DNA of 41,613 nucleotides from an uncultured Prevotellaceae bacterium (GCA_900318795.1 ONLU01000021.1:1-41613), one strand, 5' to 3'; counted from the first letter of the stretch, positions 1-8,421 are shown. Made by a program: numbers and translations. The notes: a model not told the origin generated them from the letters alone.

Positions 1-2
1 AG

Positions 3-10
3 TACCTTTG
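3..10 (+). promoter_or_regulatory. -7 promoter box of the GH3 gene
   Basis: TACCTTTG matches the Bacteroidales -7 consensus TAnnTTTG. Only five bases (CAGCC) separate it from the ATG at 16, so the transcript probably starts at or next to the start codon (leaderless). The -33 element lies outside the window. Confidence 0.7.
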
Positions 11-15
11 CAGCC

Positions 16-1192
16 ATGAAACAAATAAAACTATGGATGCTGGCCACCATCCTTACATCTTGTGGCCTGATGATGCTCAGTTCGTGTTCGAATGAAGACA
101 ACACAGATACGCCTCCAACAGATGAGGTGGAGTCGCAACTGCAGCGGATGACGCTGCGCGAAAAAGTGGGACAGATGTTCTATGTGCGACCAGAATGTCT
201 CGACACCACCATCCACTTCAACCGCTCCGGCGGCATTGACCAGAGTGTCGACGACCTCACCAAAATCAAGTTGCAGGCCGTCAACGAGATGATGCGGAAG
301 GTGAACGAGAAATATCCCGTGGGCGGCATCATCCTCTATGCGCACAACATCGAGGACGAAGCACAACTGGCACGCTTCATCCCTGAGATTCGTGCGCTGA
401 AAGGCTCACCCCTGCTGTGCATTGATGAGGAGGGCGGGCGAGTGGCTCGCATAGGGCGCAACAGCAACTTCAAGGTGAAGACCTACGAGTCGATGGGGGC
501 CATCGGTGCCACGGGCGACCCACGGAATGCCTACGAGTGCGGCAACACCATCGGCACCTATCTCCACCGCTACGGCTTCGATATCGACTTCGCCCCTGTG
601 GCCGACGTAAACACAAATCCTGAGAACATCGTCATCGGGGCTCGTGCCTTCAGCGACAAGCCTGAGATAGCCGCCCCGATGGTGACCAACTATCTGCAGG
701 GACTGAAGGATGCCGGCATCACGGGGTGCATCAAGCACTTCCCAGGCCACGGCGACACCAAGGCCGACACGCATTTCGGCTATGCCAGCTCGCAGAAGAC
801 GTGGGAGGAGATGCTCTCGTGCGACAGGCATCCAGTGGGGGTGTCAACTCATTATGACGGCTCACATCAGCGCGCCCAACGTGACGGGCTCCGACATCCC
901 TTCAACAATGTCGCCGATTATACTTCAGGACAAGCTGCGCCGTGAACTGGGCTATCAGAACCTCATCATCGCCGATGCGATGGAGATGGGAGCCATCACC
1001 CAGCAGTACACCAATGGCGAGGCTGCCGTGGGCTGCATCAAGGCTGGTGTAGATGTCGTGCTCGGTCCGCAAGTGTTCACGGAGGCTTTCGACGCGGTAA
1101 TCAAGGCTGTGGAAGTCGGTGAAGTCACAGAGCAACGCATTGACGAGAGCGTGCGTCGCATCCTGAAGCTGAAGCAGAGCATCAGGAAATAG
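16..1192 (+). pseudogene. Broken glycoside hydrolase family 3 lipoprotein (beta-N-acetylhexosaminidase-like)
   Basis: The first frame (16 to ~825) encodes a lipoprotein signal with lipobox LSSC (Cys24), then GH3 N-terminal motifs DEEGGRVARI and KHFPGHGDT with the following DTH that GH3 N-acetylglucosaminidases use as acid/base dyad. The homologous reading continues in a different frame from ~827 to the stop at 1192, with QLIMTAH and the nucleophile motif IADAMEMG. At the junction, CD of the first frame runs straight into GIQWGCQ of the second. From memory of the family about six residues normally lie between these (a motif like MLPFKA). The break is therefore a deletion of about 17 bases (or 17 plus a multiple of 3), not a one-base slip. 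As written the gene makes a truncated product of at most 309 aa ending at 945, without the nucleophile. A sequencing or assembly error cannot be excluded. Confidence 0.8.
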
Positions 1193-1403
1193 GCAACCCC
1201 CAGACGGACTATCTGCTCTGGTGAACGTCGTTAATAGCTTTTTTGCAATTCCAAAAAGAAAGTTAAATACGTAAAACTTGACCCTTTTCATTCACATTAG
1301 TAATTTCAGTAAAACACCTTTCTATCATTTAAAACGTAAACCGTTGATTCTCAATATTTAAAGTATTCCGCTACTGAATTGAATGTTTTTCCTTATTTTT
1401 GTG

Positions 1404-1411
1404 TAATTTTG
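1404..1411 (+). promoter_or_regulatory. Candidate -7 box (TAATTTTG)
   Basis: Matches TAnnTTTG. It lies 24 bases before the ATG of a 21-codon open frame and has no other gene nearby. It could drive a small RNA or peptide, or simply be an upstream ridA promoter. Confidence 0.4.
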
Positions 1412-1435
1412 TCGCCAAATTGTGAAAATAGAAGT

Positions 1436-1501
1436 ATGAAAGTAAAGATTCCTCCAAACAGTTGCGGATGCAGAAAGTTCAAGATGCGTTTAACTCGCTA
1501 G
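1436..1501 (+). CDS. Possible small peptide (21 aa)
   Basis: This is a short ATG frame downstream of the -7 box at 1404-1411. The peptide is basic and has a CGC motif (KIPPNSCGCRKFKMRL). I do not recognise it. It may be chance; only the promoter ahead of it and its basic composition argue for translation. Confidence 0.2.
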   Translation: MKVKIPPNSCGCRKFKMRLTR

Positions 1502-1616
1502 CTAAATCATGGGCAAAGTTACGGATAATTCTCCACTTTTCGTACTTTTACATTCACTATCTTCACAAATTCTCTTAAAAGAGCGGCGAAATGAATGATT
1601 TCTCCCCGATATTTTG

Positions 1617-1624
1617 TAATTTTG
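1617..1624 (+). promoter_or_regulatory. -7 box of ridA (TAATTTTG)
   Basis: TAATTTTG matches the Bacteroidales -7 consensus, about 85 bases before the ridA start. No good TTTG -33 element is seen at the expected 19-21 bases upstream. Confidence 0.5.
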
Positions 1625-1710
1625 GCCTCGCTATCAGGATAGTAGACTATGGCAAGTATGAGATAAGTATCACTTTACAACATATTAAACGATAACAAAA
1701 GGACAAGAAG

Positions 1711-2088
1711 ATGAAAAAGGTAATTAGTACATCAAAGGCTCCTGCAGCCATAGGCCCGTACAGCCAGGCCGTACAAGTAGGGAATCTCGTCTATACCTCG
1801 GGACAGATACCTATCGACCCTGCTACTGGCGTATTTGCAGAGGGTGGTATTAAGGAGCAAACCCGCCAGTCATTGCTCAACGTGAAGGCTATTCTGGAAG
1901 AGGCTGGACTGACCATGGGACATGTGGTGAAGACAACGGTTTTCATGGCAGACATGAATGACTTTGCCGATATGAACGCTGTCTACGCGGAGTTTTTTGC
2001 AGAGCCGTACCCTGCAAGGTCTGCTGTTGCTGTAAAGACTCTGCCGAAAGGTGCATTGGTTGAAATCGAAGTCGTTGCAGAAGTATGA
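1711..2088 (+). CDS. ridA: RidA family 2-iminobutanoate/2-iminopropanoate deaminase
   Basis: The 125-aa protein is full length for RidA (YjgF/YER057c/UK114). It has the N-terminal APAAIGPYSQA signature, the GQIPIDP strand and the C-terminal PARSAVAV segment, where Arg103 is the conserved substrate-carboxylate ligand, followed by the Glu of LVEIE (residues 117-121). RidA trimers hydrolyse reactive enamine/imine products of PLP enzymes such as threonine dehydratase. The ATG is preceded by an A-rich stretch with AAGGACAAGAAG. The stop overlaps the next ATG (ATGA at 2085-2088), so translation is coupled to the thioredoxin-like gene. Confidence 0.95.
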   Translation: MKKVISTSKAPAAIGPYSQAVQVGNLVYTSGQIPIDPATGVFAEGGIKEQTRQSLLNVKAILEEAGLTMGHVVKTTVFMADMNDFADMNAVYAEFFAEPYPARSAVAVKTLPKGALVEIEVVAEV

Positions 2089-2588
2089 GAAAGAAGTTCT
2101 TCCTGTCATTGCTGGCCGGTCTCTTTGCTCTGTCGGTAAACGCACAGACGGCATTGAAGAAGGTCTATAACGAGAGCATCGACCCTATTGGGCAGATAGA
2201 CCAGGCATTAGTGAAAGCTAAGTCTGAAGGGAAGTTTGTTATCTGTCAGGTGGGAGGTAACTGGTGTCCTTGGTGTCTGCGCTTTGCCGACTTCATCACC
2301 AATGATTCTGCAATCAGCAAAACCATTGAGAGCAATTTCGAGTACATTCATGTGAACTACAATCCTCGTCAATCAAACGGGGCAGGGAACATGGAGAAAG
2401 GGAAGACTCTAATGAAACGCCTGAATAACGCAGGACGATTCGGTTTCCCAGTCTTTGTGGTGTTAGACGAAGAGGGCAAGGTCATCCATATCCAAGATTC
2501 GAGTTTCCTGGAAGAGGGGAAAGGCTACAACCGGGAGAAAGTGCTGCGCTTCTTCAAGAACTGGACTCCAAAAGCCGTGAAGCAGTGA
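2085..2588 (+). CDS. Exported thioredoxin-fold protein with CPWC active site
   Basis: The 167-aa protein has a signal peptide (residues 1-20, ending SVNAQ). Its thioredoxin fold carries the redox pair NWCPWC (Cys61, Cys64) and the cis-proline loop GFPVFVV (Pro122). Length and motif order resemble the thioredoxin_7/DUF255-like periplasmic thiol proteins common in Bacteroidales. It probably acts in the periplasm as a disulfide reductase or isomerase; the substrate is unknown. Its ATG overlaps the ridA stop by four bases, so the two are cotranscribed. The gene ends 52 bases before the convergent zinc-ribbon gene, with no convincing terminator between them. Confidence 0.8.
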   Translation: MRKKFFLSLLAGLFALSVNAQTALKKVYNESIDPIGQIDQALVKAKSEGKFVICQVGGNWCPWCLRFADFITNDSAISKTIESNFEYIHVNYNPRQSNGAGNMEKGKTLMKRLNNAGRFGFPVFVVLDEEGKVIHIQDSSFLEEGKGYNREKVLRFFKNWTPKAVKQ

Positions 2589-2640
2589 TGCTAAACTGTA
2601 GGGTGCATCGCCCTATGCGGAAGCTTATGAAGTAACGGAT

Positions 2641-2934
2641 TCAGGTCCAAAACTCTTTATCCCCAGTCTGTTGCATCTTACCTTGGCACTGTGGGCAGGA
2701 ATGTCCGTCCCACAGCTTGATGTTGTCGCTACCGCATTGCAGGCACAGCCGGCCTACCTCGCTTCTGTAAGAAGGTGCTACGTCAGCAATAATCCCACCC
2801 ACAACGATGTTCTGGATGCTCTTGCAGTCCGGACAAGACATGGCGCGTATTTCCTGGCGGAAGAGCCCACGCCCTTCGTACACTTCGGCTTCATAGCCAC
2901 ACTGGCAGCAGCGATATTTTAGTTTCCAAGCCAT
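2641..2934 (-). CDS. Small zinc-ribbon protein
   Basis: The 97-aa cytoplasmic protein has four CxxC-type knuckles: C-Q-C-G near residues 10-12, CPDC at 34-37, CLQCG at 64-68 and CPQC at 80-83. This suggests two treble-clef or ribbon zinc sites. There is no signal peptide or catalytic domain. I do not recognise a named family. It starts 19 bases after the stop of the DUF2264 gene and is probably the last gene of the GH105 transcript, though a functional link to the glycosidases is not obvious. Confidence 0.65.
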   Translation of the reverse strand: MAWKLKYRCCQCGYEAEVYEGRGLFRQEIRAMSCPDCKSIQNIVVGGIIADVAPSYRSEVGRLCLQCGSDNIKLWDGHSCPQCQGKMQQTGDKEFWT

Positions 2935-2953
2935 GGAGCCGTGATACGTTTAT

Positions 2954-4216
2954 TTACCATTTGTCTTTTGTCTGAATCGTATCCTCCCAATAGTGATCTT
3001 TCGGGAATGGCTGTCCTCCCCAGGCTTTCACCTGCGTCCAAGGCTGCGCTGCGTCAGTCCAGAAAGGATGATTTGCCGGCAGTCCGAGGGGCATGAAAGC
3101 CAGTGAAGTCATATAAAGCGAACCATTGTTGGTGTACCAATCGGCTGTCTCGGGTTGATGACCGCAGAAACCGATTGTCAGATAACCGGCGTCATTGAAA
3201 TTCTCCTGCGTGTCGAACATTCGATGCAGCACCTTTGTCAAGGCTGCACGCACCTGTCCGTTGCTGAGATCAGCCGGCAGTTTCTGATACCATGCCATCA
3301 GGGCCAGAGGTTGCATGGCTGCCATACGGTAAGGCGTTGAACGACCTATGACTGGGAAGGTGCCCTCAGGCGAGATGAAACGCTCCAGGATAATGGCAAA
3401 CTTCTGGGCACGTTTCAAAGCACGATCGTAATACTTCTTATAATCTATACGGGTGTTGGCCTTGGCATCAACCATCGCCTGAAGGGTCTCCAGATACATG
3501 GCATGAAACACATAGCTTGAATAATAGTCGAATGCGAACACAGGACCATCGGCATACCAACCATCGCCTACATACCACTCCTCTACTTTGCGGCAGGCGG
3601 TGTTGACACGGAACTGATCATACTGAGCGCCCGCCTTAGCCAGCATACTCTCGATGGTAGATGAGAAAAGGAACCAGTTGGTGTATGGTGGGTCAATCTT
3701 ACGCATGCCCAGGAACTCCTTGATATAGCGCTGCTTGGTGACATCGTCGAGCGGGACCCACAGTGTATCCCAGGCACGAAGGAACGATTCGGCTATATAG
3801 GCAGCATCCACCAGATTTTGTCCGGTCCTGCCCCAACAGAGATAATCTGGCGAATCGGGGTCTACAGAGTTCTTGTAGGCTGCCAGTGCCCATTGGCGAA
3901 GCTGACGGCGCTGCACCCCCTCTGGCGTATCGTCGTCAGGCAGGGTGAGCCAGGGTGCGATGCCTGCCATCAGACGACCAAAGGTCTCCATATAGACTAC
4001 GGAGCGGTCACGATTGTCAAACGATGGAGAGAACTCCGTTTTCATGTTCTTCTGCAACTTACCGTGCGCCATATTCTCAAGTACCGGCTGAGCCATCTTG
4101 TAGGCCAGCGAGCACCAATATTCGCGGTCGGTCTGCTGTGACTGCTTGACTTTTCTTGCAGCCTGTGCCGGCAATAACAGCAAGACAGCTGCCAAAAGGA
4201 TGATTGTTTTTTTCAT
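2954..4216 (-). CDS. DUF2264 / GH154-type glycoside hydrolase, exported
   Basis: The 420-aa protein matches DUF2264, which includes CAZy family GH154 (beta-glucuronidase activity is known there). The start was set at 4216 because MKKTIILLAAVLLLLPAQA is a clean signal peptide and the first usable codon after the upstream stop. A longer frame exists but would overlap the GH105 gene. An alternative ATG lies two codons upstream. Family hallmarks are an early FGRLMAGIAPWL segment, an aromatic-rich alpha/alpha-barrel pattern (DGWYADGP, FDYYSSYVFHAMYLE) and a C-terminal GSLYMTSLAFMPLGLP. It lies 16 bases after the GH105 gene, which suggests joint trimming of an acidic (uronic-acid-containing) glycan in the periplasm. 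The substrate is inferred. Confidence 0.85.
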   Translation of the reverse strand: MKKTIILLAAVLLLLPAQAARKVKQSQQTDREYWCSLAYKMAQPVLENMAHGKLQKNMKTEFSPSFDNRDRSVVYMETFGRLMAGIAPWLTLPDDDTPEGVQRRQLRQWALAAYKNSVDPDSPDYLCWGRTGQNLVDAAYIAESFLRAWDTLWVPLDDVTKQRYIKEFLGMRKIDPPYTNWFLFSSTIESMLAKAGAQYDQFRVNTACRKVEEWYVGDGWYADGPVFAFDYYSSYVFHAMYLETLQAMVDAKANTRIDYKKYYDRALKRAQKFAIILERFISPEGTFPVIGRSTPYRMAAMQPLALMAWYQKLPADLSNGQVRAALTKVLHRMFDTQENFNDAGYLTIGFCGHQPETADWYTNNGSLYMTSLAFMPLGLPANHPFWTDAAQPWTQVKAWGGQPFPKDHYWEDTIQTKDKW

Positions 4217-4232
4217 CTGCATATTGTTTGTA

Positions 4233-5351
4233 TCATCGACTGATATATTTTGCATATTCACATGCTGCCAAAAGGAATGCGCCCACACCGAAATTGGCCT
4301 GCGAATCGGCACTGACGGTCTGTCCGGGAATCGCTCTTTCTCCAATGGGTTGCACATAACCCACTTTGCCGTCTTCCTGAAGGGCTATCGTGGTAAGGTA
4401 GTTCCATGCCTTCTCAATGGTAGGGGCAAATTCCTTCTTTGAAAGGTAGCCCTTGTTCACGCCCCAAAGTAGTCCGTAGCAGAAGAATGCTGTACCGCTG
4501 GTTTCATAGCCGGGAGCCTGTTTCGCATCCATCATCGAACGTGTCCAATAACCTTCTGGCTGCTGCAGTCGCTTCACGCCACGGGCCAGATTGACATACT
4601 TCTCTACGAAGAACGGTTGGCGGACATAGGTCTCAGGCATATCCTGCAACACCTTGGCCAAACCTGCCAGGACCCATCCGTCACCACGCGCCCAGAAATC
4701 CTTCTTGCCACTGGCCGTTTGGTGTTTGGGATAAACATACTTCCCATCACGGAAATACAGGCCTGTCTGTTGGTCAAGCATGATAGAATCACTATAGAGG
4801 ATGTTCTCATATAGTTTACGCAGATATTTGGTATCGCCGGTAAGTTTGTACATTTTTGTCATGACAGGCATCACCATATACAAAGCATCAGCCCACCACC
4901 AATAGTCGTTTACCTTCGAGTCTGCCTCATAACCCATCACCTCTTTGGCACGTGCCACCTTCTTCTCATCAGGAGCAAGTTGGTACAAGTCAATGTATGT
5001 CTGGAAACAGATTTGCCAGTCGCCAAAGAGCACATAGTCCTGGCCTTCCCCATATTTCTTGTATTTCCACTTGGACGGGTCCGACTCCGTTGCTCCTTTC
5101 CACTGGTTATGCTCTGCCCAGCGTATGCTGTAATCCAGCATGTTCTGGTCCTTCAACAGTTTATAGACCTCGATGTTACCAGTATGGTAAGCAGCATGGT
5201 CCCAGAAAGCGCGGACCTCGGCAGGATGGTTGGTCTGCCAGCAGGTATTCACCTTCTTAATCACACTCTTTACTTCATCGACAGTCCATTTTTTGGCCTG
5301 AACAGTCACAACGATTCCGAGGGATATCAGACATGTAAATATTCTTTTCAT
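4233..5351 (-). CDS. Glycoside hydrolase family 105 (unsaturated glucuronyl/galacturonyl hydrolase), exported
   Basis: The 372-aa protein has a signal peptide (residues 1-19, ending VQA). The alpha/alpha-barrel carries the GH88/105 motifs NDYWWWADALYMVMP, with the likely catalytic Asp155, and DFWARGDGWVLAGLAKVL. The enzyme class hydrates the C4-C5 double bond of unsaturated uronyl sugars left by polysaccharide lyases, for example from rhamnogalacturonan. It is followed after 16 bases by the DUF2264/GH154 gene. No polysaccharide lyase, SusC/SusD pair or regulator is nearby, so this is not a complete polysaccharide utilization locus. No TAnnTTTG box was found in the 71 bases upstream, so it may be read through from the MBL gene. 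Confidence 0.9.
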   Translation of the reverse strand: MKRIFTCLISLGIVVTVQAKKWTVDEVKSVIKKVNTCWQTNHPAEVRAFWDHAAYHTGNIEVYKLLKDQNMLDYSIRWAEHNQWKGATESDPSKWKYKKYGEGQDYVLFGDWQICFQTYIDLYQLAPDEKKVARAKEVMGYEADSKVNDYWWWADALYMVMPVMTKMYKLTGDTKYLRKLYENILYSDSIMLDQQTGLYFRDGKYVYPKHQTASGKKDFWARGDGWVLAGLAKVLQDMPETYVRQPFFVEKYVNLARGVKRLQQPEGYWTRSMMDAKQAPGYETSGTAFFCYGLLWGVNKGYLSKKEFAPTIEKAWNYLTTIALQEDGKVGYVQPIGERAIPGQTVSADSQANFGVGAFLLAACEYAKYISR

Positions 5352-5422
5352 TGATTATTGTTTCAGTTTCTGATGCAATGGTATTCAACTGCCATCACTT
5401 ACGAACCTATTTGTCTATGACA

Positions 5423-6163
5423 TTACTGGTAGTTGCGGATGCGGACGTCGATGCCCGTTCCGCTGAGCAGCAGTTTCACCTTGTTGACGGGCGTGTCGCT
5501 GTAGTGATAGGGGAACAGCACCTTGGGCTTGATGGTCTTGGCGGCACGCGCCAGCTGGTCGGTGGTCATCGTGTAAGGTTGATTGCAGGGCAGGAAGGCC
5601 ACGTCGATGTCCTTCAGGTCCTGCATCTCAGTGATATCCTCCGTGTCGCCAGCCACATAGATGCGCAGACCGTCCAGGGTCAGTATGTAGCCGTTGTCGC
5701 GTCCCTTGGGGTGGAACTTTTCGCGTCCCGGTGTGGTGTTGTAGGCAGGCACCGCCTCCAGTGACATGTCGTTGCCGAACGTCACCTTGTCACCATTGTT
5801 CATTACGCGTGCCTGACGGTACTTCTGCCCCACATTCGGATTGCTGAACACCACCGTGTTGGTAGACACCAGCTGGGTCAGCGCCATGCGGTCAAAGTGG
5901 TCGGCATGCTCATGGGTGATGAAGATGTAGTTAGCCCGGGGCATGGTGGTGAAGTCTGTCTGAGGCTTCAGTCCCGTCACGGGGTCGAAGTAGAAGAACA
6001 TGCCGTCGTACTCTATCTGTATGCTGGCATGTTTGATGCACGTAAACTTGACTTCCTTGCCGTTTGGAGTCTTCAGCACATCCGTCTGGTTCTGTGCCCG
6101 GACGGGTAGGGTTGCGCTCAGGGCACAACCCACAAAACAAAGAGTGAGGAATAGTTTTTTCAT
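5423..6163 (-). CDS. Exported MBL-fold metallo-hydrolase (UlaG-like)
   Basis: The 246-aa protein has a signal peptide (residues ~1-23). Its metallo-beta-lactamase core includes HASIQIEYDG near the N-terminus, the metal motif THEHADHFD (His84, His86, Asp88, His89), the bridging YVAGDTED and a late FPYHYSD. This layout is that of the small UlaG/YtkL-type hydrolases. The substrate cannot be read from sequence. It begins 10 bases after the stop of the AI-2E transporter gene, so the two are cotranscribed. Confidence 0.85.
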   Translation of the reverse strand: MKKLFLTLCFVGCALSATLPVRAQNQTDVLKTPNGKEVKFTCIKHASIQIEYDGMFFYFDPVTGLKPQTDFTTMPRANYIFITHEHADHFDRMALTQLVSTNTVVFSNPNVGQKYRQARVMNNGDKVTFGNDMSLEAVPAYNTTPGREKFHPKGRDNGYILTLDGLRIYVAGDTEDITEMQDLKDIDVAFLPCNQPYTMTTDQLARAAKTIKPKVLFPYHYSDTPVNKVKLLLSGTGIDVRIRNYQ

Positions 6164-6173
6164 TGTTGTATGT

Positions 6174-7250
6174 TCAGTTTCTCAGTTTGACGATATATTT
6201 CTGATAGTACGTCATGAGCAGTGTCGTGGCTGGCAGGGCAATCACCATGCCCATGATGCCCAGCAGCGAGCCCCAGATGGAGAGCGACAGCAGGATGATG
6301 GCAGAGTTCATGCCCATGACGCGCCCCATGATCTTCGGTGTCAGGATGGTGTCCTGGATAATTTGTACGACGGCAAACACAGCGAGCGCCATCAGTATGA
6401 TCATCCAGAAACTTTCTCCCGTGTCAGCCGCCTTGACCACCGCCAGCAGGATGGTGGGGATGAATCCTAACAGCTGCAGGTAGGGCACCATGTTCAGCAG
6501 CCCGATGAACATGCCCAGTCCTACCGCCATCGGGAAATCGATGATCAGAAATCCGATGCTGAACAGCACGCCCACGCTCAGTGCCACACAGGCCTGTCCG
6601 CGAAAGTAGAGGTCCATGCCCTGCCTGATGTCGTCCACCAGATGGACGGCGAAGCGGCGATAACGCAGCGGCAGCAACTCGACCCATCCGGTCGATATCT
6701 TCTCGTAGTCCAGCAGGATGAACAGCGTATAGAGGAATACCATCGTCACCGAGAACAGGCTGTTGACAATGCTGATGGACTGTGAAATGACGGTCCATAT
6801 CTTCGGCACGCCCTGCTTGATGGAGTCGATGAATCCTTCCTGGGTAATCAGCGCCTTGAGGTCTTCCTTGGTCAGGTGCTCGTGTATGAAGTCCTGCAGC
6901 AGATTGGGTATGTTGTGCACATTGCTGTGGTTCGACACGTAGGCCACCAGCAGGTCCTTCACCCGCATGGTCTCATCCACTATCGGGGGCACCATGAGGA
7001 AGAACAGCCCAGTCAGCACGCCGCCCACCACGAGGAAGGTGCAGAGTATGCCCACGATGCGGAACCTCAGGTGGCAGCGGTACTGGAAGAACTTTACCAG
7101 CGGGAACAGCAGGTAGGAGATGAGCCACGCCAGGAAGAACGGCAACAGCACCGCACTGAGTCGGTTCAGCAGCATGATGATACCTACCAGGATGGCTATG
7201 GACAGACAGCCGCGTATAAACGTGTCGAAAGTGATTTTCTTATGTTCCAT
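6174..7250 (-). CDS. AI-2E family permease (PerM/TqsA-like membrane protein)
   Basis: The 358-aa integral membrane protein starts MEHKKITFDTF and carries about eight hydrophobic segments. The family pattern shows a long soluble loop after helix 3 and the late stretch GLLNMVPYLQLLGFIPT with NxVPY, typical of AI-2E transporters. The start is set at 7250 because the -7 promoter box sits at 7279-7286; a longer frame from 7289 would begin upstream of transcription. The family includes Na+(Li+)/H+ antiporters as well as the AI-2 exporter TqsA, so quorum signalling should not be assumed. It shares a transcript with the downstream MBL gene. Confidence 0.88.
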   Translation of the reverse strand: MEHKKITFDTFIRGCLSIAILVGIIMLLNRLSAVLLPFFLAWLISYLLFPLVKFFQYRCHLRFRIVGILCTFLVVGGVLTGLFFLMVPPIVDETMRVKDLLVAYVSNHSNVHNIPNLLQDFIHEHLTKEDLKALITQEGFIDSIKQGVPKIWTVISQSISIVNSLFSVTMVFLYTLFILLDYEKISTGWVELLPLRYRRFAVHLVDDIRQGMDLYFRGQACVALSVGVLFSIGFLIIDFPMAVGLGMFIGLLNMVPYLQLLGFIPTILLAVVKAADTGESFWMIILMALAVFAVVQIIQDTILTPKIMGRVMGMNSAIILLSLSIWGSLLGIMGMVIALPATTLLMTYYQKYIVKLRN

Positions 7251-7278
7251 TTCAATGTCTATGATGATCTTTCGCCTG

Positions 7279-7286
7279 CAAAGATA
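7279..7286 (-). promoter_or_regulatory. -7 box of the AI-2E permease operon
   Basis: On the minus strand this reads TATCTTTG, followed by CAGGCG. It gives a leader of about 20-25 nt before the ATG at 7250 and decides the start codon of that gene. Confidence 0.75.
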
Positions 7287-7326
7287 CAAAACATTTGTGA
7301 AAACGAATTCAGTTTTAGGAATATCT

Positions 7327-7358
7327 TTTGGTTTTTTGCTCGCTTATTTGTACCTTTG
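7327..7358 (+). promoter_or_regulatory. Promoter of the 7368 gene (TTTG-N20-TACCTTTG)
   Basis: TTTG at 7327-7330 and TACCTTTG at 7351-7358 are 20 bases apart, a full match to the Bacteroidales -33/-7 promoter. The box ends nine bases before the ATG at 7368, leaving almost no untranslated leader. It is divergent from the promoter at 7279-7286. Confidence 0.8.
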
Positions 7359-7367
7359 GCCCCTGGA

Positions 7368-8168
7368 ATGAGACATGCGTGTATGATATTGCTCACTTTC
7401 CTCCTGCCCCTGACGGCGATGGGACAGACGGAAACTCCTGACGGCCAGCGGTTGTCAGGAACGGCTGTCGACGGCCCCCAGGCAGAGGTGGTCAGGCAAC
7501 TGGCATCCGACTCCATCCGCTTGCAGCACGACCTGATGAAACCCCAGCTGACCATACCCAGGAACCCTACTGTCGAGAGCTATACCCAGCTGACCAAGCA
7601 AGGAGCTACCGGCCTCGGACTATGGCGGGGAGCCTATGTGGGATTCTATGGCACCACGAGTCAGCTGCCCGGACTGATGAACATCGAGACAGGTGGCATG
7701 ATGCTGCATCAAGACCTCGGACGCTGGCACTTCACCGCTACTGGTCTTGCCAACAAGTACTGGATGCCTTGGCAGCGCACCCTGTCCACCCAGTATGGCT
7801 TAGGAGGTACGGTGGCCTACGATCTCAGCGAGACGGTGACGCTCCATGCCTTCGGCTACTATTATGCCAACCGCATCCAGGTAGGCCCTGCCATGAGTCC
7901 CTATGTCAACAATACCACCTATGGCGGCTATGCCGATGTGCGCTTCAGCAGCATTCTTGGTGCCAATGTCGGTGTGCGCCGCTATGTCAACCCCATGAAC
8001 GGCAAGTGGACCACTGAGCCCATTGTCAACCCCTATATCAAGCTTGGCAAGGACTCCAAGATAGAACTGCCCCTCGGATCCATACTCAAGGCATTGGTTT
8101 GGGGCGACCGCGACAACCCCATGAACTACCGTCCGCACCCCATGAGCCGTCCTCCCGGCAACCGCTGA
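7368..8168 (+). CDS. Exported protein of unknown function, probable outer-membrane barrel
   Basis: The 266-aa protein was given the ATG at 7368 because the promoter -7 box lies at 7351-7358 and MRHACMILLTFLLPLTAMGQ is a signal peptide; a longer open frame upstream is the shadow of the permease gene. After a linker, residues ~75-230 alternate aromatic and glycine-rich strands (GAYVGFYGTTSQLPG, LGRWHFTATGLANKYWMPW, GGYADVRFSSILGANVGVRRYV), as in small beta-barrels. The C-terminus is a proline/arginine tail (RPHPMSRPPGNR), which is unusual for a barrel that should end in an aromatic residue. No family name is recognised. It is monocistronic. Confidence 0.7.
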   Translation: MRHACMILLTFLLPLTAMGQTETPDGQRLSGTAVDGPQAEVVRQLASDSIRLQHDLMKPQLTIPRNPTVESYTQLTKQGATGLGLWRGAYVGFYGTTSQLPGLMNIETGGMMLHQDLGRWHFTATGLANKYWMPWQRTLSTQYGLGGTVAYDLSETVTLHAFGYYYANRIQVGPAMSPYVNNTTYGGYADVRFSSILGANVGVRRYVNPMNGKWTTEPIVNPYIKLGKDSKIELPLGSILKALVWGDRDNPMNYRPHPMSRPPGNR

Positions 8169-8260
8169 TAGCAGCTACCTGCCATGGTATTCACCAACTT
8201 GAAAGTTTGCAAATAACGATATCTATTTGCATCAAGAAATGCGTAACCGCTATCAGGCAT

Positions 8261-8362
8261 ATGTCACTTTTTCATCTCGAATTGCTTGGAATCATGGCTC
8301 TCATCCTCATTGTCTCCTATCGCATCTCTCAGCCTAAAGACAATCATGTGGCTGTGTCTTAA
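8261..8362 (+). CDS. Possible small membrane peptide (33 aa)
   Basis: An ATG frame encodes MSLFHLELLGIMALILIVSY followed by a polar tail RISQPKDNHVAVS: one hydrophobic helix of about 16 residues, then a basic/polar end. No promoter box or ribosome-binding site is clear and no family is recognised. It may be chance. Confidence 0.25.
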   Translation: MSLFHLELLGIMALILIVSYRISQPKDNHVAVS

Positions 8363-8381
8363 GCGATGAGCGCCTTTTGCA

Positions 8382-8405
8382 TTCGCTCGATTTGCACAAC
8401 CTTTG
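8382..8405 (+). repeat. Upstream copy of duplicated promoter segment
   Basis: These 24 bases match 8471-8494 at 22 of 24 positions. The two differing bases fall just ahead of and within the -7 box, turning TACCTTTG into AACCTTTG, so this copy is probably inactive or weak. Confidence 0.6.
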
Positions 8406-8421
8406 ACCTTTGGTCAAGGTA
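8399..8421 (+). promoter_or_regulatory. Palindrome overlapping the decayed promoter copy
   Basis: TTGACC-TTT-GGTCAA is a six-base perfect inverted repeat. It extends outward to ACCTT/AAGGT with one bulged base and lies directly on the degenerate -7 box of the upstream promoter copy. It could be an operator or a small hairpin; there is no T-run to suggest a terminator. Confidence 0.4.

Larger units (their letters stand above)
1193..1710 (+). other. Intergenic region with two candidate promoters
   Basis: About 520 AT-rich bases without a clear gene. It holds two TAnnTTTG boxes, at 1404-1411 and 1617-1624. The first precedes a tiny open frame (1436-1501). The second is the likely ridA promoter, which gives a leader of roughly 80 nt. 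No strong terminator hairpin, tRNA or mobile-element end was seen. Confidence 0.6.

Noticed and set aside
5376-5393. ATGG...CCAT inverted repeat between GH105 and the MBL gene as a terminator
   Set aside because: The stem is only four base pairs with a ten-base loop and no T-run.
6174-7250. AI-2E permease as evidence for quorum sensing
   Set aside because: The family name is historical; many members transport Na+ or Li+ and no luxS or lsr genes are in the window.
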